The notes beneath the pieces were generated by a model. It was not told the DNA's origin, did not search any database, and worked only from the letters and a program-made list of their open reading frames with translations. A DNA stretch of 64,000 nt from Mycobacterium sp. (GTDB taxonomy: Bacteria > Actinomycetota > Actinomycetes > Mycobacteriales > Mycobacteriaceae): the NCBI GenBank assembly GCA_025963385.1, contig JAOPUT010000299.1, positions 1 through 64,000 of the forward strand. The letters run 5' to 3'. This document shows positions 53,118 to 62,715 of this stretch, piece by piece (position 1 is the first letter of the stretch; every line of letters begins with the position of its first letter). Position numbers and translations under genes: made by a program.

Positions 53118-53927
53118 CTAGAGCCCGACGCTTTCGAGCGCGAGGTCGAACTCCTCGGCGGCGAGTTTGTCGCCCTTGCCGTCCGCAAGCGCTCGCTCGT
53201 AGACGGCCACCATCTCCTCGCTCACGGCCTCGAACTTGCGGTCCCACGTCTCCGAGTCGAACCGCCAGTAGCCGACGATGTCGTACTGGTCGGCCACCCA
53301 GCCGTGGTCGGTACGCAGATGTTTGCGAACCTCCCGCGTCGCCTGCGCCTCGCCGGCGAACCAGCAGTATCCACGGCCGTCGGCATGAGCGTGAGCACGC
53401 ACCAGATCGGTGAGAGCGCTTGGCGCGTGCCCATTTCCGGTGCCGATCGTGGTGACCACCGAGAGTCCGGGCCGCGCGGGCAGGTACTCGAGGTCGGCCG
53501 CGTCGGCGACTTCGACGATCACCGTGGCGACGGTGCCCGCGGGGAGTTCGTCGAGGATGCGGGCCAGCGCGGGCAGCCCGGACAGGTCCGCGATCAGGAG
53601 CTGCCAGCGGGTGGTGGGCCCGGGCCGGTACCAGCTGCGGGCGTGATCGAGCACCACCTGATCGCCGACCGTCGCACGGCGCGCCCAGTCACTGGCGACC
53701 CCGCGCTGGTGCAGGACGAAGTCGCAGGTGATCTGGTTCTCCGCGGGACCGCGATGCCGGACGCTGTAGTTGCGGCCCTCGGGTTCGTCGGGAAAGTAGA
53801 TGCCGAGGGCCTCGTCACCGGCACCCGGCAGATTCAGCTCGGCCAGCGTCGGCACGTCGAACACCACGCGCCGCATCCGCGGGCCCTCGTCGCGCACCTC
53901 GGCGACGGAGCCCTTCACAGTCACCAT
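53118..53927 (-). CDS. Siderophore-interacting protein (FAD/NAD(P)H ferric-siderophore reductase, ViuB-like)
   Basis: RRVVFDVPTLAEL...NYSVRHRGPAENQITCDFVLHQRGVASDWARRATVGDQVVL; YCWFAGEAQATREVRKHLRTDHG. Confidence 0.92.
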   Translation of the reverse strand: MVTVKGSVAEVRDEGPRMRRVVFDVPTLAELNLPGAGDEALGIYFPDEPEGRNYSVRHRGPAENQITCDFVLHQRGVASDWARRATVGDQVVLDHARSWYRPGPTTRWQLLIADLSGLPALARILDELPAGTVATVIVEVADAADLEYLPARPGLSVVTTIGTGNGHAPSALTDLVRAHAHADGRGYCWFAGEAQATREVRKHLRTDHGWVADQYDIVGYWRFDSETWDRKFEAVSEEMVAVYERALADGKGDKLAAEEFDLALESVGL

Positions 53928-53946
53928 GAAGTGCAGGCTAACCTAA
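53928..53946. promoter_or_regulatory. IdeR-like box (strong half site GGCTAACCTAA) abutting the SIP start codon
   Basis: About 14/19 match to recalled consensus; right half perfect. Confidence 0.6.
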
Positions 53947-54086
53947 TTACTCAGTCCAGCGGCACCTGCGTCGGTCGTCCCGCCGTCCGTGTGTGCAGCA
54001 GCACCAGATTCCCGGCACCGGGTCGGCGCCTCTCGGCGTTGGCCTGGCCGACCCTGCTCAGCGACGCCACCGATTGGGATTCGGAC

Positions 54087-55022
54087 TCAGATTCCGTTGG
54101 GAGTGAACATCTCCCGGTGTTCGGCGACGAACTGCTCGACCGTCTGCCCCTGCCGACCCGTCACCACCGCGACGTCGTCGGTGGACCTGTCGTATCTGCC
54201 GGCACGATGGAGTTCGGCCATGGTCGCGATGTGCTTCTGGGTGTGTTCCGGCAGGCCAAGTGGCACCAGCACGCGCGAGTACCAGTCGTCGAAGTCGATG
54301 TCGGCCCCCGTCACCGCCTGCCCCAGCGCCCGGGCATACCGTTCGGCCAGGCCGTCGATGGTCAGCACCTCCGGACCGGTCAGCTCGTAGACGTGTCGGG
54401 TGTGCGCCTCGGGATGCAGGAGGAGTTGTACGACCACCCGGCCCACGTCGGACGCGGCGATCGGCGACGTCCGTCCCTCGCCGAACGGCAGCGCCAGCAC
54501 GCTTCGCTCGCGCACCGACGCGGCTGCCAGGAAGGTGAACAGCGGATTGTCCAGGAACACAGTCGGTCTCACGTGCGTCACCGGGAGTCCGCTCCAGTCC
54601 ATCACGTGCTCGGCGAGCCAGTGCAGGCGCTGCTGGGTGGATTCCTCGGTGCTGAGGAGCGTCATCTGCGACACCGTCATCTGCGACATGTTCACGATCG
54701 TCTCGATCGCCCCGTGGTCACGGGCCACCGCGCAGACGATCGCAGCCGCCTCCAGGTAGGACGGCGAAACGCTCATGTTGAAGAACACCCGACGCACGCC
54801 TCGCATCGCGGTGACGACGTCGCGGGGCTCGGTGAGGTCGCCGACGACGACGTCCGCCCCCAGCTCGCGCAGCGCGTCGGCCCGCTCGTCCTCACGATGC
54901 ACCATGGCCCTGACGGAGGCTCCCCCAGCGAGGAGCCCGGCGACGACGGACCGGCTCACCCCGCCGATGCCGCCGCCGGCACCGGTCACCAGATGCTCGG
55001 CGGCCTCAGTCATCGTGCCCAA
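54087..55022 (-). CDS. NmrA/NAD(P)H-binding atypical SDR
   Basis: LVTGAGGGIGGVSRSVVAGLLAGGASVRAMVHRED; LGADVVVGDLTEPRDV. Confidence 0.85.
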   Translation of the reverse strand: MGTMTEAAEHLVTGAGGGIGGVSRSVVAGLLAGGASVRAMVHREDERADALRELGADVVVGDLTEPRDVVTAMRGVRRVFFNMSVSPSYLEAAAIVCAVARDHGAIETIVNMSQMTVSQMTLLSTEESTQQRLHWLAEHVMDWSGLPVTHVRPTVFLDNPLFTFLAAASVRERSVLALPFGEGRTSPIAASDVGRVVVQLLLHPEAHTRHVYELTGPEVLTIDGLAERYARALGQAVTGADIDFDDWYSRVLVPLGLPEHTQKHIATMAELHRAGRYDRSTDDVAVVTGRQGQTVEQFVAEHREMFTPNGI

Positions 55023-55029
55023 ATTCTGA

Positions 55030-55044
55030 ACCGAACGGTTCGGT
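55030..55044. promoter_or_regulatory. Palindromic operator ACCGAACgGTTCGGT (candidate TetR site)
   Basis: Perfect 7-1-7 inverted repeat in divergent intergenic region. Confidence 0.75.
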
Positions 55045-55072
55045 AAGTCAACACGGGCGCTAACATCGCAAG

Positions 55073-55648
55073 ATGGGGCGCCGCAAGGAGTTCGACGACG
55101 AGACCGTCGTCCGGGCGGCCCGTGCCGTGTTCTGGGAGCGCGGCTACGCCTCCACCTCGCTCGCCGATCTTCAGACGGCGACCGGTCTGAGCCGCTCCAG
55201 CCTGTACGAGACCTACGGCAGTAAGCGGGGACTCTTCGACCGGGTCGCCAGAAGCTATCTCGACGAGATCGTCGGGCCGTTGCTCGAGCCGATGGAATCC
55301 GACGGCGCGGGCCGCACCGAGATCGTGGCGTACTTCCATGCGCTGTCGCACTTCCTGCGCGACTCGCCCCGCAGCGTGGCGACCCGCGGATGTCTGATGC
55401 TCAACACCGCGATGGAGTTGAACATCCTCGACCGCGACGCTGCCCGCGTGGTGCGCGGATACCGTGCGCGGGTCCGTGCCGCGATTCACCACGCGCTCGG
55501 CGGCATGGCCGACGCCGTCGTCGACCGCGACGCCAAGGCCGACATCCTGACGGCGGGCCAGATGGGCCTGATGACGACGTCACGGATCGACCCGATTCAG
55601 GCGGCGGAGTTGGCGGAGACCATCGCCGCCGACATCGACACGTGGTAG
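55073..55648 (+). CDS. TetR/AcrR-family transcriptional regulator
   Basis: MGRRKEFDDETVVRAARAVFWERGYASTSLADLQTATGLSRSSLYETYGSKRGLFD. Confidence 0.92.
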   Translation: MGRRKEFDDETVVRAARAVFWERGYASTSLADLQTATGLSRSSLYETYGSKRGLFDRVARSYLDEIVGPLLEPMESDGAGRTEIVAYFHALSHFLRDSPRSVATRGCLMLNTAMELNILDRDAARVVRGYRARVRAAIHHALGGMADAVVDRDAKADILTAGQMGLMTTSRIDPIQAAELAETIAADIDTW

Positions 55649-55719
55649 ACCCCTGGTAGCTGTACCGCCAATCGAGACAACTCACCGCCGGCGGCCCCGC
55701 CGCAGTCCACCATGGGAGC

Positions 55720-56901
55720 ATGACCGAACGCGTGATCGACCGGCTGACCGACGTGGCCGACCAGCTTCGAGAACAGGCCGTGGAGGCCGAGCGACTGGGC
55801 CGCCTGCCCGACGAGACCGCGAAACTGCTCAAGTCGCTCGGCAACATCCGGCTGCTGCAGCCCGAGACCTACGGCGGCTACGAGGTGCATCCGCGGGAGT
55901 TCGCCGAGACGGTCATGGCGACCGCCGCGCTCGATCCCGCCAGCGGCTGGATCAACGGCGTCGTCGGGGTACATCCCTATCAGCTTGCGTACGCCGATCC
56001 CCAAGTGCAGGAAGAGATCTGGGGTTCGGACCGCGACACCTGGATCGCGTCGCCGTACGCACCGCAAGGCATCGCCCGTCCCGTCGACGGTGGCTACGTC
56101 TTCAACGGCAGGTGGCAGTTCAGTTCGGGCACGGACCATTGCGACTGGATCTTCCTCGGCGGCATGCTCGGCGACGACGGCGGCAGGCCCGTGATGCCAC
56201 CGACCATGTTCCACCTGATCCTGCCGCGCAGCGACTACGAGATCGTCGAGGACTCGTGGGACGTGGTGGGGTTGCGTGGCACCGGCTCCAAGGACGTCAT
56301 CGTCCGCGACGCGTTCGTCCCGGACTACCGGGTCATGAACGCCACCGAGGTGATGGACGGCACCACCCAGCGGGAGTCGGGCCTGACGCAGACGCTCTAC
56401 CGGATGCCGTGGTCGACGATGTTCCCGCTGGGCATCACGTCAGCGGTGATCGGCATCGCCGAAGGTGCGCTCGCCGCGCATCTCGACTATCAGCGCCACC
56501 GCGTCACGGCCGCCCGCACGGCGATCAAGGACGATCCCTACGTGCTGTACGCCATCGGCGAGGCCGCCGCCGACATCAACGCCGCCAGGCAGGAACTCCT
56601 CGCGAACGTCGACAAGATCTGGGACATCGTCGATTCCGGCGCCGAGGTGTCGTTCGAGGACAAGGCGGCAGGCCGGCGCACCCAGATCCGCGCGGCGTGG
56701 CGGGCGGTGATGGCCGTCGACCAGATCTTCTCCCGCTCGGGCGGTAACGCAATGCGGATGGACAACCCGCTGCAGCGGTACTGGCGCGACGCCCACACCG
56801 GTCTTGCGCACGCGATCCACGTCCCGGGTAGCACGTTCCACGCCGCGGCGCTGAGCTCGTTCGGCGTCGACCCGGCGGGGTCTCTGCGAGCGATGATCTA
56901 G
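55720..56901 (+). CDS. Acyl-CoA dehydrogenase-fold flavin hydroxylase/oxidoreductase (HsaA-like)
   Basis: GYEVHPREFAETVMATAALDPASGWINGVVGVHPYQL; FNGRWQFSSGTDHCDWIFLGG. Confidence 0.75.
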   Translation: MTERVIDRLTDVADQLREQAVEAERLGRLPDETAKLLKSLGNIRLLQPETYGGYEVHPREFAETVMATAALDPASGWINGVVGVHPYQLAYADPQVQEEIWGSDRDTWIASPYAPQGIARPVDGGYVFNGRWQFSSGTDHCDWIFLGGMLGDDGGRPVMPPTMFHLILPRSDYEIVEDSWDVVGLRGTGSKDVIVRDAFVPDYRVMNATEVMDGTTQRESGLTQTLYRMPWSTMFPLGITSAVIGIAEGALAAHLDYQRHRVTAARTAIKDDPYVLYAIGEAAADINAARQELLANVDKIWDIVDSGAEVSFEDKAAGRRTQIRAAWRAVMAVDQIFSRSGGNAMRMDNPLQRYWRDAHTGLAHAIHVPGSTFHAAALSSFGVDPAGSLRAMI

Positions 56902-57836
56902 TGCCCGTGCATCCCCAGATATCGCTGCAGCTAAGGACTTTCACCACCGACCCGGACCACGACTGGTCGAACACGCTCGGACTTGCCACGGCGATGGACG
57001 ACGCGGGGATCGACCGGGTGGTGGTGTCGGACCACGTCGTGTTCGGCGAGACGCTGCAGGCGTACGCGAAGCCCGAACTCGGTGGCGTGGCGGGCGGGCG
57101 CCAACCCACCGGACCGGACGGGCAGTGGCTGGAGCCGCTGACCGTGCTGACGGCGATCTCGTCGACCACGACGCGAATCCGCCTCGGCACCGCAGTCCTG
57201 CTGGCGGCGCTGCGCAGGCCCGCGGTACTGGCGAAGGAGGTGGCGACGCTCGACGTGTTGTCCGGCGGGCGCGTCGATCTCGGCGTCGGCGTCGGCTGGC
57301 AGCGGGAGGAGTACGAGGCGGTGGGCTTGGAATTCGAGCGTCGCGGCCGGGCCCTGGATCACACGCTCGAGGTGTGCCAGACCCTCTGGAGACAGCAGCG
57401 AGCGAGTTACTCCTCTCCCGAGTTGTCGTTCGACGGTATCCACCAGATGCCCAAACCGCTTCAGCCGGGCGGTGTTCCGATCTGGGTGAGCGGCACCGTC
57501 AACACCGCCGTCGCCCGCCGGATCAGCCGGTTCGGCTCCGGCTGGATTCCATGGGGAACCGCTCGCGACGACCCGGCCGCCGCGATCTCCGCGATGAAGG
57601 ACGCGATCGCCGACGCTGGCGGTGATGCCAGCGGACTGCAGGTGCAGGGCAATGCGGTCACCGTCAAGCGGGCGGGCGGCTCCGTGGACGTCGAGGCGAC
57701 GGCGGCTTCGGCGCCCCCGCTCGTCGAGGCCGGGGTCACCGATGTGCGGTTCACCCTGTCGGTCCCCAGGGATCGACAGCATGCAGTCGATCTGCTGTCC
57801 CGACTCGTCGGCGCCTTCCACGCCGTCACCCGTTGA
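56901..57836 (+). CDS. LLM-class F420-dependent oxidoreductase
   Basis: RVVVSDHVVFGE; TRIRLGTAVLLAALRRPAVLAKEVATLDVLSGGRVDLGVGVGWQREEYEAVG. Confidence 0.9.
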   Translation: MPVHPQISLQLRTFTTDPDHDWSNTLGLATAMDDAGIDRVVVSDHVVFGETLQAYAKPELGGVAGGRQPTGPDGQWLEPLTVLTAISSTTTRIRLGTAVLLAALRRPAVLAKEVATLDVLSGGRVDLGVGVGWQREEYEAVGLEFERRGRALDHTLEVCQTLWRQQRASYSSPELSFDGIHQMPKPLQPGGVPIWVSGTVNTAVARRISRFGSGWIPWGTARDDPAAAISAMKDAIADAGGDASGLQVQGNAVTVKRAGGSVDVEATAASAPPLVEAGVTDVRFTLSVPRDRQHAVDLLSRLVGAFHAVTR

Positions 57837-57894
57837 TCGACCGACATGTGACGGTGCGGTTTACCGGCCCACGACCTCCGGGTACGCGCATCTG

Positions 57895-58812
57895 ATGGTC
57901 AAAGCATTCGGATACCAGAGCAACGGCGGCCCCGAGGTCCAGGAATTCCTCGATCTCGACATGCCGACGCCCATGCCAGGCGAACTGTTGGTGGAGGTGC
58001 GGTCGGCAGGCGTGAACCCGGTGGACTGGAAGATTCGCGCGGGTCTTTTCGGCGGCGCGAGCGAGAGCGACTTCCCCGGCGTCCTCGGCAGCGAGGTGTC
58101 CGGCGTGGTCCGCGAGGTCGGCAAGGACGTCGACGGCTTCGCCGAGAATGACGAGATCTTCGGATCGGTGGCGCCGGGATCCGGCGGTTACACCGAGTAC
58201 ACGCTGGTCACCGCCAGCGCCGCCGCCCACAAACCGCCGCAGGTGTCGTTCCACGATGCCGCGACGCTCCCCGTCGCCGCGGCCACCGCCTACGACGGCG
58301 TGACGCAACTCGATCTCAAGGAAGGCCAGACGCTGCTGATCAACGGCATCGGCGGCGGTGTCGGGGTCGCGGCCGCGCAGATCGCCAGGGACCTCGGTGT
58401 CAACGTCATCGGTACCGCCAGCGAGGACAAGCGCGCCCTGGTCGAGACGCTCGGCGCCACCCTGGTCGCCTCGGGCGACGGCGTCGCCGATCGGATCAGG
58501 CAGATCCTGCCCGACGGCGTCGACGCCATCCTCGATCTCGCCGGGGGTGATGCGCTCAAGGCGGTGGCCGGTCTGGTCACCGATCGCACCAAGCTGATCA
58601 GCGCCGGCGACCCGAGCGTCGAGGAACTCGGCGGCCACATGATCGAGCGCGACCGCACCAGCAGGGTGCTCGAGATCGTTGGCGCGTTGGTGGCCGACGG
58701 CAAGCTCGATCCCCACGTCGAGGACGTCCGGCCGCTCGACGAGGCGGCGGACGCCGTCGCAGCCGTCGAGATCGGCCACGCGCGAGGCAAGGTCGTTATC
58801 GAAGTCAGCTGA
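57895..58812 (+). CDS. NADP-dependent zinc-less alcohol dehydrogenase/quinone oxidoreductase-like protein
   Basis: MVKAFGYQSNGGPEVQEFLDL; LINGIGGGVGVAAAQIARDLGVNVIGTAS; start trimmed to ATG 57895. Confidence 0.88.
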   Translation: MVKAFGYQSNGGPEVQEFLDLDMPTPMPGELLVEVRSAGVNPVDWKIRAGLFGGASESDFPGVLGSEVSGVVREVGKDVDGFAENDEIFGSVAPGSGGYTEYTLVTASAAAHKPPQVSFHDAATLPVAAATAYDGVTQLDLKEGQTLLINGIGGGVGVAAAQIARDLGVNVIGTASEDKRALVETLGATLVASGDGVADRIRQILPDGVDAILDLAGGDALKAVAGLVTDRTKLISAGDPSVEELGGHMIERDRTSRVLEIVGALVADGKLDPHVEDVRPLDEAADAVAAVEIGHARGKVVIEVS

Positions 58813-58884
58813 CCACTGAACGCAGCGTTCTCGTCAGCAAGCTACCTCCAGGGGACGGGGCAGCGGTCAGGCTGGCGCTCTGAC

Positions 58885-59949
58885 TCACCCGCGCGGCAGT
58901 CCGAGGATGCGCTCGGCGATCACGTTCAACTGGATTTCGACCGTTCCGCCGCCGATCAGGAAGGCGGGCACGAACATCTCGTTGGACACCACGTCGGCAG
59001 GCGCCTGTCGCAGGCTGGCCTCGGGACCGATCAGGTCCAGCGAGATGCCCGCCGTCAAGCGGCTCAATTCGGCTGAGGCGACCTTCACCACCGATGCCCC
59101 AGGACTCAACAGGTCCCCGTGCAGCTGGCGGACGGACTCGCGATAGTTCAGTGCCGCAACGCCCGTCGTCTCGGCGACGATCTGGCCGAGAGCTTCGATG
59201 GCGTCGCTGCGGTCACCGGAATACAGGCCGCCGGCGATGATGCCGCGGACCCTGTCGTCGTCACCGAGGGTCAGCATCGAGCTGATCGTCGTGCGCTCGT
59301 TCAGCAGCGTGGTCATGGTCAGCGCCCAGCCCTGGCCCCGCTCCCCCAGCAGCTGGTCGTCGGGAACGAAGACGTCGTCGAGGAACACCTCGTTGAAGTG
59401 TGAGTCACCGCTGGGCTGCTTGAGCGGACGCACGGTGACACCCGGCGCGTGCATGTCGACCAGGAAGTAACTCAACCCGCGGTGCTTCTTCGCGGCGTCC
59501 GGCTCGGTGCGGGCCAGGCAGATCCCCCAGTGCGCATGGTGCGCGTCGGAGGTCCACACCTTCTGTCCCGTGAGTGACCAACCTCCATCGACCTTGTCCG
59601 CCTTGGTCTTCAGACTCGCCAGGTCGGACCCCGCCTGCGGCTCGCTGAACAGCTGGCACCAGACGATGTCACCGTGCAGAGTGGGCCTGGCGAACCGCTC
59701 CTTCTGTGCGTCGGTGCCGTGGGCGAGGATCGTCGGCACCGCCCAGTCGCCGATGAGCACATTGGGTGGCGTGAGGTCTCGCTTCGCGTACTCCTCGGCG
59801 AGGATGACCTGCTGTGCGACCGTCGCCCCGACGCCCCACGGTTTCGGCCAATGCGCCGCCACCAGACCGGATTTCGCGAGGAAGTCGCGACGCGCTCCCC
59901 TGGTGTAGACCTTCGTCGGGTCGTCGGTGCTCGGTTCGTCGGCGGGCAT
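58885..59949 (-). CDS. Acyl-CoA dehydrogenase family protein
   Basis: WCQLFSEPQAGSDLASLKTKADKVDGGWSLTGQKVWTSDAHHAHWG; start trimmed to ATG 59949. Confidence 0.9.
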   Translation of the reverse strand: MPADEPSTDDPTKVYTRGARRDFLAKSGLVAAHWPKPWGVGATVAQQVILAEEYAKRDLTPPNVLIGDWAVPTILAHGTDAQKERFARPTLHGDIVWCQLFSEPQAGSDLASLKTKADKVDGGWSLTGQKVWTSDAHHAHWGICLARTEPDAAKKHRGLSYFLVDMHAPGVTVRPLKQPSGDSHFNEVFLDDVFVPDDQLLGERGQGWALTMTTLLNERTTISSMLTLGDDDRVRGIIAGGLYSGDRSDAIEALGQIVAETTGVAALNYRESVRQLHGDLLSPGASVVKVASAELSRLTAGISLDLIGPEASLRQAPADVVSNEMFVPAFLIGGGTVEIQLNVIAERILGLPRG

Positions 59950-59951
59950 GG

Positions 59952-61112
59952 TCAGCGCCTGGTCAGCACGCCTGCCACCCACCCCCGGAACTCGGGGTCG
60001 CCTGTCTCGCTGGCGGAGATGGTGAAGTCCCGCTTGACATTCAGCGCGACCTCACCGAGCCGGCGCAGGGCCGTTCGCACCGAACCAGCTTGTGCCGCAA
60101 CACTTATCGCTCGTCGCCAGTACAGGTGCAGGTCGTGTTCCCAGGTGACGGCGATACCGCCGTGGATCGTGGTCGCCTCCATCACCGCGTCGACGGCCCT
60201 GCCGATGCCGATGACGACGGCCGTCTCGGCGGCGATCCGCTGTTGATCTGCGTCCTGGTCCAGGCTCCGGATGGCGTCGGCCGCGACCGCGGACGCCAAC
60301 TCCTCCGCGATGAACAACCGTGCCGCCTTGTGCTTGACGGCCTGAAACATCCCGATGACCTGGCCGAACTGCTCGCGCACCCTGGCGTACTCGACCGAAG
60401 CCCGCAGGGACCACTGCATGACCCCCGCCGCGTCGGCGGCCAGCAGTCCGATCACGACGGTGTGGGCCGCGGTGGCGTCCAGGCCGACGATCTCGTCGGC
60501 CGCTGCCACGTGGACGCCGTCGAGCGTCAGCCGGCCGACGTCGCGCGTCAGGTCGGTGCCCTCCAACACCTCCCTGGTGACACCTGGCCCGTCGAGATCG
60601 ACCGGCAGCCAGACGATGCCGTCCGGGTGGTGGGCACCGACGATGACGACGGTGGCGGAGGGCAGTCCGAGCACGGGCAGGCTCGAACCGGAAAGCGACC
60701 AACCGTCGCCGTCGCGGCTGGCGGACATCCCGTGCGACGGCGGGACGACGGCTCCGGTGGCGCCCGAGGCGAACTCCCGAAGCAGGGCGGAACGCTTGGA
60801 CCCGTCCTCGGCCAGCGTCACCACGGCGCTGGCCGTCACCGTCGGCAGCAGCGGGCCGGGCAGTAACGCCGCGCCTGCCGCTTCGACGACGACCGCCAGG
60901 TCTTCGAGGCCGCCGCCCTGCCCGCCGAAGTCCTCGGGGATGTGGACTGCGTGCAGGGCCTGCTGGACGAGCTCGGCCCAGTGCGGCTGTTCGACACCTG
61001 CCGCGAGTTGATCGAAGGCCAGTCGGGTGGCAGCGACGGGCGTGTGCCGCGCCGCGAACCCGGTGACGGTGTCGGCCAGCGCCTGGTGCTCGTCGGTGAG
61101 AGCGATCGCCAT
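59952..61112 (-). CDS. Acyl-CoA dehydrogenase family protein
   Basis: YARVREQFGQVIGMFQAVKHKAARLF; TIHGGIAVTWEHDLHLYWRRA; start trimmed to ATG 61112. Confidence 0.88.
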   Translation of the reverse strand: MAIALTDEHQALADTVTGFAARHTPVAATRLAFDQLAAGVEQPHWAELVQQALHAVHIPEDFGGQGGGLEDLAVVVEAAGAALLPGPLLPTVTASAVVTLAEDGSKRSALLREFASGATGAVVPPSHGMSASRDGDGWSLSGSSLPVLGLPSATVVIVGAHHPDGIVWLPVDLDGPGVTREVLEGTDLTRDVGRLTLDGVHVAAADEIVGLDATAAHTVVIGLLAADAAGVMQWSLRASVEYARVREQFGQVIGMFQAVKHKAARLFIAEELASAVAADAIRSLDQDADQQRIAAETAVVIGIGRAVDAVMEATTIHGGIAVTWEHDLHLYWRRAISVAAQAGSVRTALRRLGEVALNVKRDFTISASETGDPEFRGWVAGVLTRR

Positions 61113-61122
61113 TGCAGGCACT

Positions 61123-62307
61123 CTAGAGCGAGAAGTGGTCGTCGATGATGCCGAGCCACACCTGGGCCGAGTCGATCGCGACCTTCTCGCTGATGAACGC
61201 ATGCTGGGTGCCGGTGTAGATGTCGCGGAACGCCCTCTCCAGGCGGCTGCCCTCGCGGATCGAGGTGGTGCCCGCCAACAGGTGTGCCCACTGCGCGCAT
61301 TCGCGCGCCACGTCGGTGGCGTAGACGGCGGCGACCCGCATGTCGACCCGCAGCGTCGGCGTCAACTCGTCCCCCGCCGCGACCGCCGCTTCGGCCGTGG
61401 TGAACGCCTCGAGCACCAGCAGCCTGGCCGCCCGCCACGCCGCGACGTGGTGTGCCAGCCCCTTCTGAAAGGTGGGTCGGCTGGCCAACGATTCCATGTC
61501 GCTCATCCGGTACTTCGTCGCCGCGAGTTCCTGGACGTCGTCGAGCATGCTCTTGGCGACGCCCAGCGCCCACGCCGCATGGCCGGCCGCCGTCACCGGC
61601 ATCATGCCCATCCGCCCGGCGGGCGACGTGCCGCGTACCGGCTCCGTGGTGAACAGCCGGAAGGTGCGGCGCTCCGGCACGAAGACGTCGGCGAGATTGT
61701 AGTCGTAGGATCCGGTTCCCTTGAGCCCCTGCACGTTCCAGCCGTCGGTGAAGTCGACCTCGGCGCGTGGCACCAGTGCCACCATCAGCTCCGGGATGCC
61801 CTCGCTGATCCAGCGCATCTCGCCGTCCTGCATCGGGATGAAACCCGCTGCGACGTACTGCGAGTGCCCGGTGCCGGAACCGAAACTCCACGCGCCGGTC
61901 AGTCGGTAGCCACCGTCGGTGACGATGCCCTGCCCGTTGGGCGCGAACTGTCCGCCCATGGTGACCCGGTTGTCGTTGGCGGTGAACACCTCGTCGAAGC
62001 CCGACTCGGGAAGATACGACGCGGCCGCGAACGACGACGGCAGATTCGCGATCCCGATCCACCCGAATGACCCGTCCTGCCAGGCCATCTCGATCCAGGT
62101 CTCGATCATCTCGGCCAACGACGGTTCCACCCCGCCTGCCTGCGCCGGGTTCAGCGCCCCCATCAGCCCGCTGGCCCACATCGCCTCGACGATGGGCGCC
62201 GACAGCGTGCGCAACCGCTCCGACTCGGCGGCCTCGCCACGGACCAGGTCCCGCATCCCCTTCGCCATCGCCACTACCCGGTCCCGCGGTTCCGCCAGCG
62301 ACGTCAT
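61123..62307 (-). CDS. Acyl-CoA dehydrogenase-fold flavin hydroxylase (HsaA-like)
   Basis: MIETWIEMAWQDGSFGWIGIANLPSSFAAASYLPE; LTGAWSFGSGTGHSQYVAAGFI. Confidence 0.75.
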   Translation of the reverse strand: MTSLAEPRDRVVAMAKGMRDLVRGEAAESERLRTLSAPIVEAMWASGLMGALNPAQAGGVEPSLAEMIETWIEMAWQDGSFGWIGIANLPSSFAAASYLPESGFDEVFTANDNRVTMGGQFAPNGQGIVTDGGYRLTGAWSFGSGTGHSQYVAAGFIPMQDGEMRWISEGIPELMVALVPRAEVDFTDGWNVQGLKGTGSYDYNLADVFVPERRTFRLFTTEPVRGTSPAGRMGMMPVTAAGHAAWALGVAKSMLDDVQELAATKYRMSDMESLASRPTFQKGLAHHVAAWRAARLLVLEAFTTAEAAVAAGDELTPTLRVDMRVAAVYATDVARECAQWAHLLAGTTSIREGSRLERAFRDIYTGTQHAFISEKVAIDSAQVWLGIIDDHFSL

Positions 62308-62382
62308 CGTCGTCCTCTCGTGGTGGTTGCGTCGTCACGTTACCGTCGCCACCGGAGCGAGTTGACAGATTCTCGAAGTTGT

Positions 62383-62715
62383 TTACCTCTCGTCGAGCAG
62401 GCGCAGTTCGGACGGCTCGCGCAGCAGCCCCTCCAATATCTCGTTGCCTTCGACGTTGTACGGCGCGAGCATGTGCTCGTCCCACGCGGCACGTGAGCGG
62501 AACATCTCGAGCATCACCCAGGAATCGGGATCGTCCTGCGGTTGGGTGAGGTGCATGAACACACACCCCGGCTCCTGCAGCGTGTTGTGGCGCATCGACT
62601 GCAACTGTGCCTCCGCCTCGGCAAGCCGGTCGAGGCGGGGCCTGATCGTGACGACCAGGAACAACGGCCCGTCTGGACCGGCGGGCGCGTGCGGGTCGAC
62701 CCCATGGTGCGTCAT
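62383..62715 (-). CDS. Antibiotic biosynthesis monooxygenase (ABM)-domain protein
   Basis: PLFLVVTIRPRLDRLAEAEAQLQSMRHNTLQEPGCVFMHLTQ; ATGA overlap with upstream gene. Confidence 0.8.
   Translation of the reverse strand: MTHHGVDPHAPAGPDGPLFLVVTIRPRLDRLAEAEAQLQSMRHNTLQEPGCVFMHLTQPQDDPDSWVMLEMFRSRAAWDEHMLAPYNVEGNEILEGLLREPSELRLLDER

Noticed and set aside
52030-55046. Plus-strand ORFs opposite FecCD and SIP genes (e.g. 53304-55046, 580 aa)
   Set aside because: Antisense to strongly supported transporter, SIP and NmrA genes; composition typical of shadow frames
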